The notes: generated by a model not told the origin, from the sequence alone. Shown: positions 22,223-35,291, numbered from the stretch's first letter. The stretch is DNA of 64,000 nucleotides from Oreohelix idahoensis (GCA_024509875.1 JAMPIV010010562.1:1-64000); one strand, 5' to 3'. Translations and numbers: made by a program.

Positions 22223-22559
22223 AACTTATATGACAATGTGTTTCAGATGTAACAACATACTACTCTCAGATAAAGTAATTTCTACGTGAAAGTCATATAG
22301 GAAACGATTATGTCATTCGTGTCTGTCCAAAATGTGTTGCACAGATGAGTAATCATGTTATCTGTTGCTTGAGCACACAACTCTACGCGAAAACTAAGCA
22401 GACCAATATGGGATTCCTTGCGCTAGTCTTAGCAAAGCTGTGCTGCGCCTAACAATTGTGACACATTATCACCAACAAGGAGTGTCAAATGTTTTGACAA
22501 TATCAAACATCTGCTACATAACAGAGAAAGACCATGGGCATCACAAGGACTTGAACAAT

Positions 22560-23110
22560 TAATTATGTCCATCAAAAAACACATCGAGGCCCAGAATGCT
22601 TAGGATCAATCATCAACAGCTCTGGCAACTGTGCAGTAGAAATTAAAAGAAGACTTGCAATTGCTTCACATAAACTAATCAGATAAAAAAAACCTATGAT
22701 AAGGCCCAATCAAAGAAACAAAGTTACAACTGATTAGAGCATGTAATGTGTATTCCCAGTGGCAACATACGGCTGCGAGACTTGGACACTCAATAAAACA
22801 GTTGTAAATGAAATGTTACAGAAGGATGTTGAGAACACGCTGGACAGAAAAAAGACCAACAGAGAAGTACTGCACTCACTAAACGTAGAGGAAAACTGCC
22901 TCCTAAATACATACGCAATATGGAAGCTGTAGTTTTTTGGTCATATAAAAGACATAATAGTCTGGAAAAAATAGAAATGGAAGGCATGGTCACTGGAAAA
23001 AGGGGAAGGGGTCGACCTAGACGACGGTGGACCAGGACATCACAGAGAATCTGAACTTGCCTTTGGGTGATGCAGATGACTTGCCTAGAATCGTGATGCG
23101 TTCAGAGCAG
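22560..23110 (+). pseudogene. Decayed LINE RT C-terminal region
   Basis: Plus-strand pieces in shifting frames read like the C-terminal part of an RTE-like polymerase: an LGSIINSSGN-like segment near 22600, ATYGCETWTLNK near 22765-22800, then RRMLR, AIWKL and FFGHIKRHNS, and GKRGRGRPRRRWTR near 23000. Stops and frameshifts break every frame. Upstream RT core motifs are missing. Confidence 0.7.
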
Positions 23111-23599
23111 CTAAAATGGAGACAACGTTCTGAAAAGAATACGTCACATGACGATCATGGACATCACGCAGTTAGACAGTGCATCAATTTACAATGAGTA
23201 CTGCCGGAGTGAAAGATAGATCGAGAAGGGGTCGCCCCAAATCCATCTTGTCACAGCCAGTGAACTGAGCCAGCAGCAATATAAACGTGTTAGAGTGAAG
23301 AGACACTTGGCAGTTTAACACGTCATAGAAGACAGTGAACTATTACTGCAGTAAAATGATCTACGTGAGTGAGGCTGGACATTAAATTATAGACCAAAGT
23401 TTGGAAGAGAATCAACAACAAAAATGTCTATCGGTGCTGAGGTCTAACAGTTGGGGGGAGGGGAGGGGGAGGGGGTAGACAACCTTTGACCTCATTACCA
23501 TTTAGCTTCCATAGGAGCATATGACGTCAACAACCTAATGTCAAATCTTCTTGCTCGAGCCATTCTTTTACGGTCATTCCATGTCCTCTTTACTCTTTT
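23111..23599. other. No recognised feature
   Basis: Non-coding by appearance. A purine run (ggggggaggggagggggaggg) lies at 23454-23475. Confidence 0.4.
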
Positions 23600-23720
23600 C
23601 ATATATGTCTATTGTTATCTTCTCCGTGTGTTATTCCTTCTACTCCCACCACTGTTACTCTGCAATGCTACAACAATGTCTGTCTATTGTTATCTTCTCC
23701 ATGTGTTATTCCTTCTACTC
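23600..23720. repeat. 75-bp tandem repeat, left part (about 1.6 units)
   Basis: Two tctattgttatcttctcc words lie 75 bases apart, with ctcccaccac at 23643 and the start of the next at 23718. The repeat is cut at 23720 by element A and resumes in phase at 34959-34961. Confidence 0.85.
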
Positions 23721-25931
23721 TGTAGTGGTGTTGATGGTATTGTATGATGGTGTTATTACTACATGTAACTTGTATGAGGCCAGCTGTGAAGGCTCCTGAG
23801 ATAAAATGTAGTTGAGAATTATCAGAAGGCCTTTCTTGCTACCACTACGACCTCACACTTAATTTTTTTTTTTTTCTTAATGAATGTGGCTACGTAAAGT
23901 TTCTAGGGTAATGATGTGTAATGTGGTGTGTTAGTTATAAATACACCCACAGACATTTAAGAAGACTAATAAGATTAACAAGTGTTAAAATACACTGAAC
24001 TAACTCACGTGTATAAAGTTTTTGATATAATTATATTACATTTATTGGTTCTGGATCAAGTTTTATGTGACCAGAACTTGTTTTAAAAGAAGGATTGAAA
24101 ATTTATGAAAAAAAATGCATGGAATGTTACATAATAAATGCAAGAGCGTACCTATTTAAGTACTAGACTAGTTAGTTTTATTTAAAAAAAAGTTCGAGTA
24201 GTCATCTCTTTGGGAGGATATTTACTGTTTGTGCTGTTGGGGTGGCCTCATCACACCTGTCTATATTGACTACACAATGTCCAGAAAATGGTGGGAATTT
24301 TTACGGGGATATTAGTCACTACCAATAGTTGGTGAATGTCCAGCAGACCAGAGGCTCACTCATCTTTTTGTAGCTCTGGTGCTGAAAACTTGCGGTCCCA
24401 CCTCTCCGTGCTGGCGGACAATAATGGTGGTCTCTGTCACAAGAACTGCACAGATACACTCGAGTAAAGTCACCCACCGAATAGACTCTGCTTTGTTGTC
24501 GATAGAAACTCACAGCTCTGCAATCAAAGTATGGGCTATGTGTCAAAATCTATTCTATACCCACGTCTGGACACCACACTGACACAACAACCACATCATA
24601 CAGACAGGTCAGATCTCTCTGACCAAACAGCACAGTTACCATGGTGGGCCTACATCAGACAGATCCTCCCAGACCATAGATTCTGAAAAATATTTATTAG
24701 TTGTCGGCCCTAAAAGAAGATAGGTAACCTGTTTCAACGCTTGATATATCTTGCATAATCCTTGCTGTAGTTTATGTACCTTGTTGGTCCCTAGACCCTG
24801 ACTTGGGCGGGGGGTCTAGAGCAAATCCCTATTTGTTTGTAAGGCTAGATTTTGATATGGCAGTATCAAATCACTCGAACATGAAACAATATTCAAAATA
24901 TATAAAGAAATAATTTCAATCTTACCAGATTATGAATACATAACACAGAATTGCTAGCAAAACTCAGCTGAGCTGCTGGCTATAGTATGGCGTCCCTAAA
25001 TTTATTCACTGTCTTTCATATGGGAAAACACCACACTTTAAAATCTGTGTCTAACACTGAACAATTATTGAAGAATGACCCCACTTTCGCGTCTGAGCGC
25101 TAATGATATGATTATCTGTGGCCAATCACTGCCTAGTTGTACTTTAAATTTCAAATTTCTACACTAAAGTCATTTCAGTCATGCTTCAGTCAAGTATGGA
25201 TGGTTATCTGTTAGTCTGTCCGTCTCTACTTGTGTTTCAAAAAAAAAATGTGCTTGATTTTTGAAGCAACCTTTCTCTCCCCTTAAAATTTTGTCGTAAA
25301 AAGTTATATTTAGACACAGCTACCGCTCAAAAACCCTCTCCTCCATAATAAGTAACTTTGAACACCTGTTCCCAAGGTCGTGTTTTTGTGTGCAAATTGT
25401 GACACTTTTTATTCAAGGCAGTCTGTCGATGATGTAAACTACACTGTCTTTTGTCATTATCTTCAATATTATCTATCCGTTTGTAAAATTAAGATCATAT
25501 TATTTCATTGCTCAGAATAGGCCATCCGGCCAGCTAATTTTTATATTCCTAACATTAATATTAAGAAAACTTACTTTTTAAATTTTTTGTAATATTCCTA
25601 ACATCTGCGTTTTAGCCGCTGAATTCAAATCAAAATCTTAGTATCGCAAAAGCGTCCATTCCGTACCTCGTGTCAATTTGGGGGACGTGAATTTTTACTT
25701 TCCTCCATCCCCCCCATTGCGTCTCCTTAGCCTTGCTACGCAATCTTTCCAGTCATATTTTTTCCTTTTTGATCCTCCGTTCCCCTCCTGTCTAGCAAGG
25801 CAAAATTTATAGAGGATGATGACCCGCGGTCTAGGCGATCATGTACATCAGCAGCCTACGCATTATGTTTTTTATCCTTAAATGTTATCTTTTGAGTATT
25901 TTACCGTTGTATCTCTGTCAATTTCACTACA
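23721..25931 (-). repeat. 3' LTR of element A
   Basis: Near-identical to 32750-34958. Because coding is on the minus strand, this left copy is the 3' LTR. A purine-rich tract directly to its right (minus strand aagtggggagatg, 25932-25944) is in the position of a polypurine tract for plus-strand priming. Confidence 0.95.
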
Positions 25932-25944
25932 CATCTCCCCACTT
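25932..25944 (-). promoter_or_regulatory. Polypurine tract of element A
   Basis: Minus strand reads aagtggggagatg directly before the 3' LTR terminus. This is the site and composition expected of the plus-strand primer of an LTR retrotransposon. Confidence 0.65.
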
Positions 25945-26018
25945 GAAAACATGCCTATGGCAAGTTCCAAAACCAGCGATACACATAGGTAAAATTACTC
26001 CTCACGTCTGCCACTACT

Positions 26019-26367
26019 CTAATTTTGATCACAGGGGTGCCGACTGAGGAAATCTGCACCGACATTCAATTTGCGGCTTGCATAAGCGACTGGTTTAAGT
26101 TCCCCATCAGGTGAAGATGATCTTTGCAACAAAGCCCCTCCAAGTCCTACATTACTTGCATCGGTTCTTAAGACAAAGTCCTGTGTCAAATCAGGCAGTT
26201 TGAGAATAGGCTTGCTAGTGAGTTTTTCCTTTAACTCTTGGAACGCTAGTTCACATGGTGCAGTCCAAATAATTTTATCTGGAAGTCCCTTGCGAGTCAG
26301 ATCAGTCAGAGGAGCACAAATAGCGTTAAAATTCTTGATGTATTTCTGATAAAATCCGCATAACGAC
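26019..26367 (-). pseudogene. Element A: RT end and internally deleted RNase H
   Basis: Continuation of the gag-pol of element A beyond the nested solo LTR; the frame resumes at the target duplication (ACGAC, 26363-26367). It encodes the connection segment FYQKYIKNFNAICAPLT, the start of RNase H with its first catalytic Asp (VLRTDASNVGLGGAL) and AYASRKLN. It then jumps directly to VGADFLSRHPCDQN and a stop at 26019-26021. In element B about 60 to 65 residues lie between the equivalent points, including DREL and the TDQ motif. The Glu and one of the Asp residues of RNase H are therefore missing. Confidence 0.85.
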
Positions 26368-28744
26368 TGTGGTGAAGTGGGATGTTATAAATACTTATAG
26401 GGAACTTAGTGTACTGACTGAGATCAGCTGTGAAGGTATCTATATCTATTAAGAGTAGTGTATTATAGATAACCTTACTTGCTACCACATATCTATATAT
26501 CTCAGTCAGAATTATTCTGGAATAGTGTGATGCTACGTTATGTGTCTAGGGTATGTGTATGATGAAGTGTAAGTCACAACAACAGACAGATAAACAATTT
26601 AATTTAATCCACTACTCTTGACAACACTGTGACACTCACATACATATAACACTCTACAAAGATATCTTAAAAGAGTCACTGATAAACTTTCAAATAACAA
26701 TATGTATTCATTACTGGCATGAATGAATATGTGTCCTGATTCAACTACAAGGGAACCAGGAATCACAATCAATTTAAATTACAAGTTATGTACAGAATGT
26801 ATTTAATATGAATATTGTAGTGACATATATTATTACAAATGTTCTATGTGTGTCAGTTGTGTAGTAGTAAAATGAGGTAATACTGGTTTTGTTTTGTTCA
26901 AGCTCTGTTGGTATTTGTCATCATGACTTCAATAGTTTGTCTTTAGGGACTAGTATTGGAGATGTTCACAGTTCCTGATTTTAAGACAAGTAAATTCCCC
27001 TCTTAATGTTAATTTTACAAAGTCAGTTCAAGATGAGGGGACATAATGTTGAGCTCAGCTGGCCAAGTTAGCTTATCTGGCGTGATGGCGGCAGGAAAGG
27101 ACTCCTCTGCTCGAATTCTCCTCTGGGCTCTGGAGACACCTCACTGATAGCTAAAAGGACCAAGGAGTATGCTGTCCGACACTGGATTCAGCAAAGCTCT
27201 GACCAGGTGCTGCTCAGTACCATCAAGACCACTGTCCCTGAAATCAAGAAGGATGTACCTTCTACTTCATAACTAACTTAAAATCTCTTGTTACATTGAT
27301 CACAACACAGCACAAACATTGAGTTCAGAGCATTAGGCCAACTGTCAGCTTCATTTGAAATACTTTATTCCAGTATTACCCTTCTTAATGGTTACTACGC
27401 CTCTGCACTTCCAGCATTATTTCTTTCTAGTCAATCATCCAGGTGTCAGTGTACTGTTTGGCCATTCCATGCCGTTTTACTTCTCTCCGACACCCTCTGT
27501 TCAGGCTGGAGCATTACAGGCTTTACCTCACGTTGGCCACTGAACTACACATATATATACAGGCATAAATCAACAATTCACATTCAATTTTCATTAAAAG
27601 ATATTGAATGGTTCAAGCTTACCACAATTCATACGAATAAACACAGATACGTTGATTAGCAATGAATTCTGGCACAAACTGGCACAAATTCCCATCTGCT
27701 TATCTTCCAGGCTTTTATTTAGCCAAATATATGCTGGCTTCAACGCACTGATGCTTTATCAAGCTTATTTGCACTAGTGGTCTCGAACTAACGCTCCTAA
27801 GTGAGTATATCAGCGAGTCTGACCAATGAGCCCCGTTTCGACAAGTGTTTGAAAAAATGTTACCTTTCCCCGTTTCCCCTAACAACCAAGATAGTATTTA
27901 TAGCCCGACCAATCGTGGTTAGGCTTTCATTTGTTGCGCTCCAATCAATTTGGAGTTTACATGGTAGGCTATTTCTGTAACGTAAATTTTTTTCAAACAC
28001 GTTAAAAAAAAATCTTATGAGCAGAAATGATTTTATGCTGTCAGGCACCCCCAATATTTTATTTTGGGTATAATTTATTAATTCCTGGACTATTTGCGTA
28101 ACGTTTTACATATTATTTGTCAGCAAGCCCTAAGGAACCCAAAAATACAAATTTAAAGGAGCTACGTGGCTGCATTCAAAATATGCAATTTCTTCTACCT
28201 CCTGTTTCGAAGATGTGATGTCTGGGTACTGTTATGTTTTCAACCGTAAACCCATCTAATGTTATCTTTTCTAATAAGAGTTTTTTATGATTTATAAACC
28301 TAACTCTGGGAAAGGGTAGTGTATTTTATCACTGTCCGTCTGAAAAAAAATTAGTGCATGTAGACTTACACGCGTGATGCATGCGTTCCTGATTTTCAGC
28401 CCTCCCCTCTCTCTTTATCCTTTTGTCCATCTGTTCGTTCGTTTTGGTAACGCAGTATAATTAATGTTAGGATTAATTTAGGTCATTACGCAGTACGTCT
28501 CAATGTTTTTCTTAGAAATGCAGCACACGTTTCATTGAAGAAGGCGGGTAATAATACAGTAAGCTTTTATATCAACGTGAAAGCGTTACAATTTGCAGAC
28601 GAAGCAGAAAACAAGGGGGATTTCGAGTACATTCTTTGTGACAGCACTGTTATTTTACCATTGCTCTTCTCTTTATTAATTTTATTTGTTAGGCTTCATA
28701 TTTACCTAATAATTTATATATGTGGATTAGAATATTTCATGACA
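26368..28744 (-). mobile_element. Solo LTR, family C (copy 2), inside element A
   Basis: 2377 bases begin TGTGGTGAAGTGG and end TTTCATGACA. It is flanked by ACGAC at 26363-26367 and 28745-28749. It is homologous along its whole length to the solo LTR at 3317-5729, with scattered substitutions and small indels. It splits the pol gene of element A just after the RT domain, so it is younger than element A. Confidence 0.93.
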
Positions 28745-31700
28745 ACGACACAAATGATCGCACGTCTTTTTTTGTTTGCGGCCTAGGTGCTCTCTGCAGT
28801 TTTTCCAAGTTCTTAGGATCAGGGGTCATATTACCCTGATATACGGTGTGCCCCAAGAATTCCAACTCTTTGCATCCAATACAACATTTTGTTGGCCTAG
28901 CAGTTAAGTTCGCCTCCCGAAGTCTATCAAACAACATCTCCAGAGCTTCAATGTGTTCTTCAAAGGTCTCGGTGGCGACGAGAATATCATCCATGAAATT
29001 TGTGATACATGGGTTATTCAGGGGGTCCAACAATTTTCGCATCATCCTTGAAAACACACTCGGAGCATTTTTCAGTCCGAATGGTAGCATATTGAATTCA
29101 TAATGTCCATCCGAAGTGCTAAAAGCCAAATAAGGTCTCACTTCAGGCTTCACTGGGATCTGGTAATAGCCTTTACTAAGATCCACCTTTGAAAAGTATT
29201 TTGCCTTGTTCAGTCTGGCAAATAGCTGTTTTGTGTCTGGTAATGGATCCACTTGTCCTTCTGTGACAGCATTCAGTTTCCTGTAATCTATGCACAGTCT
29301 GTGTTCCCCAGACGGTTTCCTCAACAAAACGACACTAGAACTAAAAGATGATTCACTGTGCGAAATAATCCCCTCCTTCAATAAATAATCTATTTCTTCC
29401 TTTAATGCCTTCTCCTTCGCGAACGGAATAGAATAGGCTCTCATACAGATTGGGTTTGAGTCTACCAGTTTCATGTCATACTGTAGCAAATTTGTATGGC
29501 CTGGTTTATCTGTTAATACATCTGTATGTTCCTCCAGAACCTTTTGAACTCTCTCCCTCTGGTTTTTAGTCAGGTGCTTACTGACTTTTACCTGTGCTGC
29601 TGTTTCACAAGGATGTAATGGGTATTCATGTGAGGTGAGTGGTTCCTTTTGCATCTGGGTTGCAATAGCTAAGGTCAATAAGGGGGTGCTTTCCTGGAGT
29701 GGTCTGTCCAGATACTTCTTTAACAGGTTTACATGATAAACTTTTTCCTTCCCCTTTTTGTCAATTTTATAGTTTGTTCTAGACACCTTCTCTAGAACCG
29801 TATATGGACCTTGCCAACCAATTTGTAATTTATTCTGGCTTCCGGGTAGTAAAAGCAGCACCTTCTCTCCGACTGCCAGTTCCCTGTCCTTTGCCTTCCT
29901 ATTAAAATATGCTGCATGTTTCTTCCTGGCTTGTTTCAAATTATCATTTGCCAGTTTCCATCCAGCTTTCAAACGAGTGGTCAGTTCGTTCACGTATTGA
30001 TACGATGAGGTAACAGTCTCTTCCGCCTTCTCATCTGTCCAGGTCCTTAATAGCGCCTCTAATGGACCTTTTATTGGCCTCCCAAATAGCAGAGTTGCGG
30101 GAGCCATCCCGGTTGAACTATGTGGTACCTCCCGGTACGCAAACAATGCGGCGGGCAGGAATTGATCCCACAGATCCGGTTTTTCGTGTGCCAGCTTTCT
30201 CAGGATAGAAATGAGAGTCCCGTTGAACCTCTCTACCTGGCCGTTCCCTTGTGGATGGTACGGACTACAATGAAAGTGTCTGGCTTGAAATAGCTTAAAA
30301 ACTTCTTCCGTTAGTTTCCCCTTGAACTGAGAACCATTATCCGTCAAGATTTGATGCGGGAATCCTAATCGGGTAAATATTGTAAGTAGTGCCTCTGCTA
30401 CATGTTTTGAATCAATTGATGGCAGGGCTACCGCCTCTCCCCACATAGAACAAGTGTCCACCAGAGTAAGGATGTAACTGTTCCTCCTCTTGGTCCGAGT
30501 GAGAGGTCCTACAATATCCACTGCAACCCTCTCAAAAGGTGTTCCCACTATGGGCATTTCCCCTAGAGTTGCAAGAGCAGTCCAGTGCTTTGGAGCTACC
30601 CTTTGACATTCTGGGCAGGATTTGACATATCTTTTTATATCCTCCGTTATCCCTGGCCAGAAGTAATGACAAGCTATACGCTGTCCTGTGGCGCTGATCC
30701 CCATGTGACCACTGAAGGGAATCGCATGTCCGAGTTCCATCACTTTATCTCTATATGAAGTGGGAAGAACCAGCTGGTTGTGACCATTTGTTCCAGTTCC
30801 GGCCTTCCTGTATAAGAGTTTGTTCTTCATGAAATATTCCCCCTTGTTCGGAGGTGTGTGGCATTTGGGCAATTTTTTAAAACAGGGCTTGAGTGTCCTA
30901 TCCTCAGCCTGCGCCTTCCTCATCTCCTCTGGATGAGCATTTATAGGTTCACCTTCTTCCTCCTTCTTCTGTGACCTGGTCTGCACTGTCGCCATGATCA
31001 CAGGTTTCTCGGGATTCCCCAAGAAGACGTATCTACACCCCAATATCAGAGGGTAGATTGGTTCATCTATCACTGCTGCTCTGATTTCTCCTTCCACATA
31101 GCGAGTTTTCACCGTTATCCTTGCGATGGGAAGTGTCATGAGTGGTATGTCCTTAGTCGCCCCTTGTATTTCCACTGTTTCTGTGGTATACTGACTTGGG
31201 TCCACTAGGCTAGACTTCACAACTGAATCATAATCCAAACCTGTATCATAAAGGCACCTTATGGTGACCCCATTACAAATAACATCCTCACAAACTGGGG
31301 GGTGATAAGGTTCCTGTTGTCCCTTAGGATTAACCTTTAATCTTTGCGTCCCCGACTTCATTGCAGCAATGTTTGAAGGTTTCCTTCTACAAAATTCGGT
31401 GTTATGGTTATCCTTCTTGCACCATTTACACCATCTTTTTCCTTGGTTCAACGGTTTTCTTTCATTGAACTTTTGGTCATTGAACTGTGAGTTTCTGTCG
31501 CGATAGTCATTTCTTTGCCGCTCAAAGTTTGTCCTACCCTTATTTCCCTGCTCTCTATTATCAAATTTATTAAATTGCTGTGGAGCTTTAAAATTGTCTA
31601 TGTGCTTCTTCTTAGCACCACTTACCTCTGCCTGAGCTGCCTGATACCTCTCAGCAACATTTAAAATTTGCCCCAACTTCTCTGCACCTTGTTCCATGAG

Positions 31701-32492
31701 AAATTTTCTCATGTCTGGAGCCATGGACTCTCTCAATTGCTCAATCATGATCATTTCTTTAAGATCTTGGGTCTTCCCCAGAGCCGTCCATTTCTCCAAA
31801 TAGGTTTCTATTCTGGCAGAAAATTGGTGGTATGTCTCCCCAGACAACAGTTTGGCATTTCTGAATTTCTTACGATAAAATTCACCATTCTTTTCGTACC
31901 TTAATAACAAAGCCTGCTTTAACATGTCATAATTGTCTTGGTCTTCCCTGTTCATTTTGGCAAATACTTCATAAGAAGCACCCCTCAATCCCTGTGATAG
32001 CTTTAAACTCCACCTCTCTCTCTCTAACCCATATGTAGTAGCTAATAACTCAAAACGTCCTAGGTACCCCTCTATGTCATCGTCTTTCTCAACAAAATGG
32101 TCTAAATGAAACCCCATAGCTGAGTTTGAGGCTCCCATACTGGGCGTAGCATCTGAGGCAAAAGGGCTGGCACCATTTTCAGGAGCCGGGCCTTGTAATT
32201 CCAGCTCCCTTAGTCGTAATTCATGCTCCCTCTGCAACCTTCTATCTTCTGCTTCCCTTTCGGCCTTTTTATCTTCTGCCTCCCTTTGCTGTCGTTTTTC
32301 TTCTGCCTCAATCTGCAGCCTCTTAATTTCTCTATCAGCCTCTAACCTCTTCTCTTCAGCTAACCTCCTTTCTTCCCGTTCAATATATTTATCACATTCA
32401 GCCGTTACGTATTGAATTAAAATTTGACCATCCATTCCCATCTCCTTCGCCGTGAGCACAGCAGCTGATCGGAACTTTGCTAGCTCAGCCAT
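28745..32492 (-). pseudogene. gag-pol: Element A gag-pol: Gag, protease, integrase, RT
   Basis: Start taken as the Met of MAELAKF (32492), because the related gag at 54.4 kb begins MADLAKF; the frame is open a little further upstream. Approximate residues: charged coiled coil 25-110 (KRLEADREIKRLQIEAEEKR-type repeats); Gag capsid-like region 130-310; one CCHC knuckle CX2CX4HX4C near 357; aspartic protease YDTG near 415; integrase HHCC zinc module near 590-625; integrase core with D near 659, D (TDNGSQ) near 717 and E (QVERFNG) near 754; GPY-type region near 894; RT with KVDLSKGYYQ near 1102 and active site FMDD near 1165. Integrase before RT is the Gmr1-like order. The frame is cut by the C solo LTR and resumes at 26367. 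Confidence 0.93.
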
Positions 32493-32725
32493 ACTTTTCA
32501 GACAATATAATAATATACAAGCTAAATCTCTAACCAGTAAATACACTAAGTAATTCTTATGACTATAATCTAACTAACCAGTTAACTAATTAATTATTAC
32601 TGGCTGTGAAGATTCACCAACTTTTATCTGCAGGGACACTTTTAATTTTAAAGGAAATTTTACAATTTATTTCCCTACTTTTATTTCTCCCACCAGGAGA
32701 TCTTAATTTTACTGTTGGGCTAATT

Positions 32726-32744
32726 ATCCCTGGACAAGACCCCA
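32726..32744 (-). promoter_or_regulatory. Primer-binding site of element A
   Basis: On the minus strand, five bases after the 5' LTR, the sequence reads TGGGGTCTTGTCCAGGGAT. It begins TGG, as needed to pair with a tRNA CCA end. It resembles the tRNA-Pro type site seen in element D (TGGGGGCTCGTCCGAGAT) with two substitutions and an extra base. Assignment to tRNA-Pro is an inference. Confidence 0.6.
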
Positions 32745-32749
32745 ATTTA

Positions 32750-34958
32750 TGTAGTGGTGTTGATGGTATTGTATGATGGTGTTATTACTACATGTAACTT
32801 GTATGAGGCCAGCTGTGAAGGCTCCTGAGATAAAATGTAGTTGAGAATTATCAGAAGGCCTTTCTTGCTACCACTACGACCTCACACTTAATTTTTTTTT
32901 TTTCTTAATGAATGTGGCTACGTAAAGTGTCTAGGGTAATGATGTGTAATGTGGTGTGTTAGTTATAAATACACCCACAGACATTTAAGAAGACTAATAA
33001 GATTAACAAGTGTTAAAATACACTGAACTAACTCACGTGTATAAAGTTTTTTGATATAATTATATTACATTTATTGGTTCTGGATCAAGTTTTATGTGAC
33101 CAGAACTTGTTTTAAAAGAAGGATTGAAAATTTATGAAAAAAAATGCATGGAATGTTACATAATAAATGCAAGAGCGTACCTATTTAAGTACTAGACTAG
33201 TTAGTTTTATTAAAAAAAAAGTTCGAGTAGTCATCTCTTTGGGAGGATATTTACTGTTTGTGCTGTTGGGGTGGCCTCATCACACCTGTCTATATTGACT
33301 ACACAATGTCCAGAAAATGGTGGGAATTTTTACGGGGATATTAGTCACTACCAATAGTTGGTGAATGTCCAGCAGACCAGAGGCTCACTCATCTTTTTGT
33401 AGCTCTGGTGCTGAAAACTTGCGGTCCCACCTCTCCGTGCTGGCGGACAATAATGGTGGTCTCTGTCACAAGAACTGCACAGATACACTCGAGTAAAGTC
33501 ACCCACCGAATAGACTCTGCTTTGTTGTCGATAGAAACTCACAGCTCTGCAATCAAAGTATGGGCTATGTGTCAAAATCTATTCTATACCCACGTCTGGA
33601 CACCACACTGACACAACAACCACATCATACAGACAGGTCAGATCTCTCTGACCAAACAGCACAGTTACCATGGTGGGCCTACATCAGACAGATCCTCCCA
33701 GACCATAGATTCTGAAAAATATTATTAGTTGTCGGCCCTAAAAGAAGATAGGTAATCTGTTTCAACGCTTGATTTATTTTGCATAATCCTTGCTGTAGTT
33801 TATGTACCTTGTTGGTCCCTAGACCCTGACTTGGGCGGGGGGTCTAGAGCAAAATCCCTACTTGTTTGTAAGGCTAGATTTTGATATGGCAGTATCAAAT
33901 CACTCGAACATGAAACAATATTCAAAATATATAAAGAAATAATTTCAATCTTACCAGATTATGAATACATAACACAGAATTGCTAGCAAAACTCAGCTGA
34001 GCTGCTGGCTATAGTATGGCGTCCCTAAATTTATTCACTGTCTTTCATATGGGAAAACACCACACTTTAAAATCTGTGTCTAACACTGAACAATTATTGA
34101 AGAATGACCCCACTTTCGCGTCTGAGCGCTAATGATATGATTGTCTGTGGCCAATCACTGCCTAGTTGTACTTTAAATTTCAAATTTCTACACTAAAGTC
34201 ATTTCAGTCATGCTTCAGTCAAGTATGGATGGTTATCTGTTAGTCTGTCCGTCTCTACTTGTGTTTCAAAAAAAATGTGCTTGATTTTTGAAGCAACCTT
34301 TCTCTCCCCTTAAAATTTTGTCGTAAAAAGTTATATTTAGACACAGCTACCGCTCAAAAACCCTCTCCTCCATAATAAGTAACTTTGAACACCTGTTCCC
34401 AAGGTCGTGTTTTTGTGTGCAAATTGTGACACTTTTTATTCAAGGCAGTCTGTCGATGATGTAAACTACACTGTCTTTTGTCATTATCTTCAATATTATC
34501 TATCCGTTTGTAAAATTAAGATCATATTATTTCATTGCTCAGAATAGGCCATCCGGCCAGCTAATTTTTATATTCCTAACATTAATATTAAGAAAACTTA
34601 CTTTTTAAATTTTTGTAATATTCCTAACATCTGCGTTTTAGCCGCTGAATTCAAATCAAAATCTTAGTATCGCAAAAGCGTCCATTCCGTACCTCGTGTC
34701 AATTTGGGGGACGTGAATTTTTACTTTCCTCCATCCCCCCCCATTGCGTCTCCTTAGCCTTGCTACGCAATCTTTCCAGTCATATTTTTTCCTTTTTGAT
34801 CCTCCGTTCCCCTCCTGTCTAGCAAGGCAAAATTTATAGAGGATGATGACCCGCGGTCTAGGCGATCATGTACATCAGCAGCCTACGCATTATGTTTTTT
34901 ATCCTTAAATGTTATCTTTTGAGTATTTTACCGTTGTATCTCTGTCAATTTCACTACA
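32750..34958 (-). repeat. 5' LTR of element A
   Basis: Near-identical partner of 23721-25931, with the same TG...CA ends. Being on the coding-upstream side, it would carry the promoter of the element. Differences from the left copy include aaagtgtctagg versus aaagtttctagg and aggtaatctg versus aggtaacctg. Confidence 0.95.
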
Positions 34959-35291
34959 TACTCCCACCACTGTTACTCTGTAATGCTACAACAATGTCTG
35001 TCTATTGTTATCTTCTCCATGTGTTATTCCTTCTACTCCCACCACTGTTACTCTGCAATGCTACAACAATGTCTGTCTATTGTTATCTTCTCCGTGTGTT
35101 ATTCCTTCTACTCCCACCACTGTTACGCTGCAATGCTACAACAATGTCTGTCTATTGTTATCTTCTCCATGTGTTATTCCTTCTACCCCCACCACATTTA
35201 CGCTTGAATGCTAAAACAATGTATGTCTATTGTTCCCTTCTTCGTGTGTTATTACATCTACTGCCACCACCGTTACCCTGGAATTCTAGAT
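34959..35291. repeat. 75-bp tandem repeat, right part (about 4.4 units)
   Basis: The word ct(c/g/c)ccaccac starts at 34961, 35036, 35111, 35186 and 35261, always 75 bases apart. The last two units are more diverged. As 75 is 25 codons, one frame stays open through all units and repeats NATTMSVYCYLLHVLFLLLP-like text. This follows from the period and is not good evidence of a protein. Confidence 0.9.

Larger units (their letters stand above)
23721..34958 (-). mobile_element. Ty3/Gypsy LTR retrotransposon A (Gmr1-like domain order)
   Basis: Two direct repeats (23721-25931 and 32750-34958, about 2.2 kb) begin TGTAGTGGTG and end CACTACA. They enclose a minus-strand gag-pol. TACTC is duplicated at 23716-23720 and 34959-34963. 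Without the nested solo LTR, the element is about 8.9 kb. It landed in the 75-bp tandem repeat. The LTRs differ by a dozen or so substitutions spotted by eye plus a few single-base length changes, so the insertion is fairly recent. Integrase lies before RT. RNase H has an internal deletion, so this copy should not be autonomous. Confidence 0.95.

Noticed and set aside
24319..24582. Overlapping open frames identical to those at 33348-33611
   Set aside because: They duplicate because both lie in the LTRs of element A; no sign that either encodes a protein.
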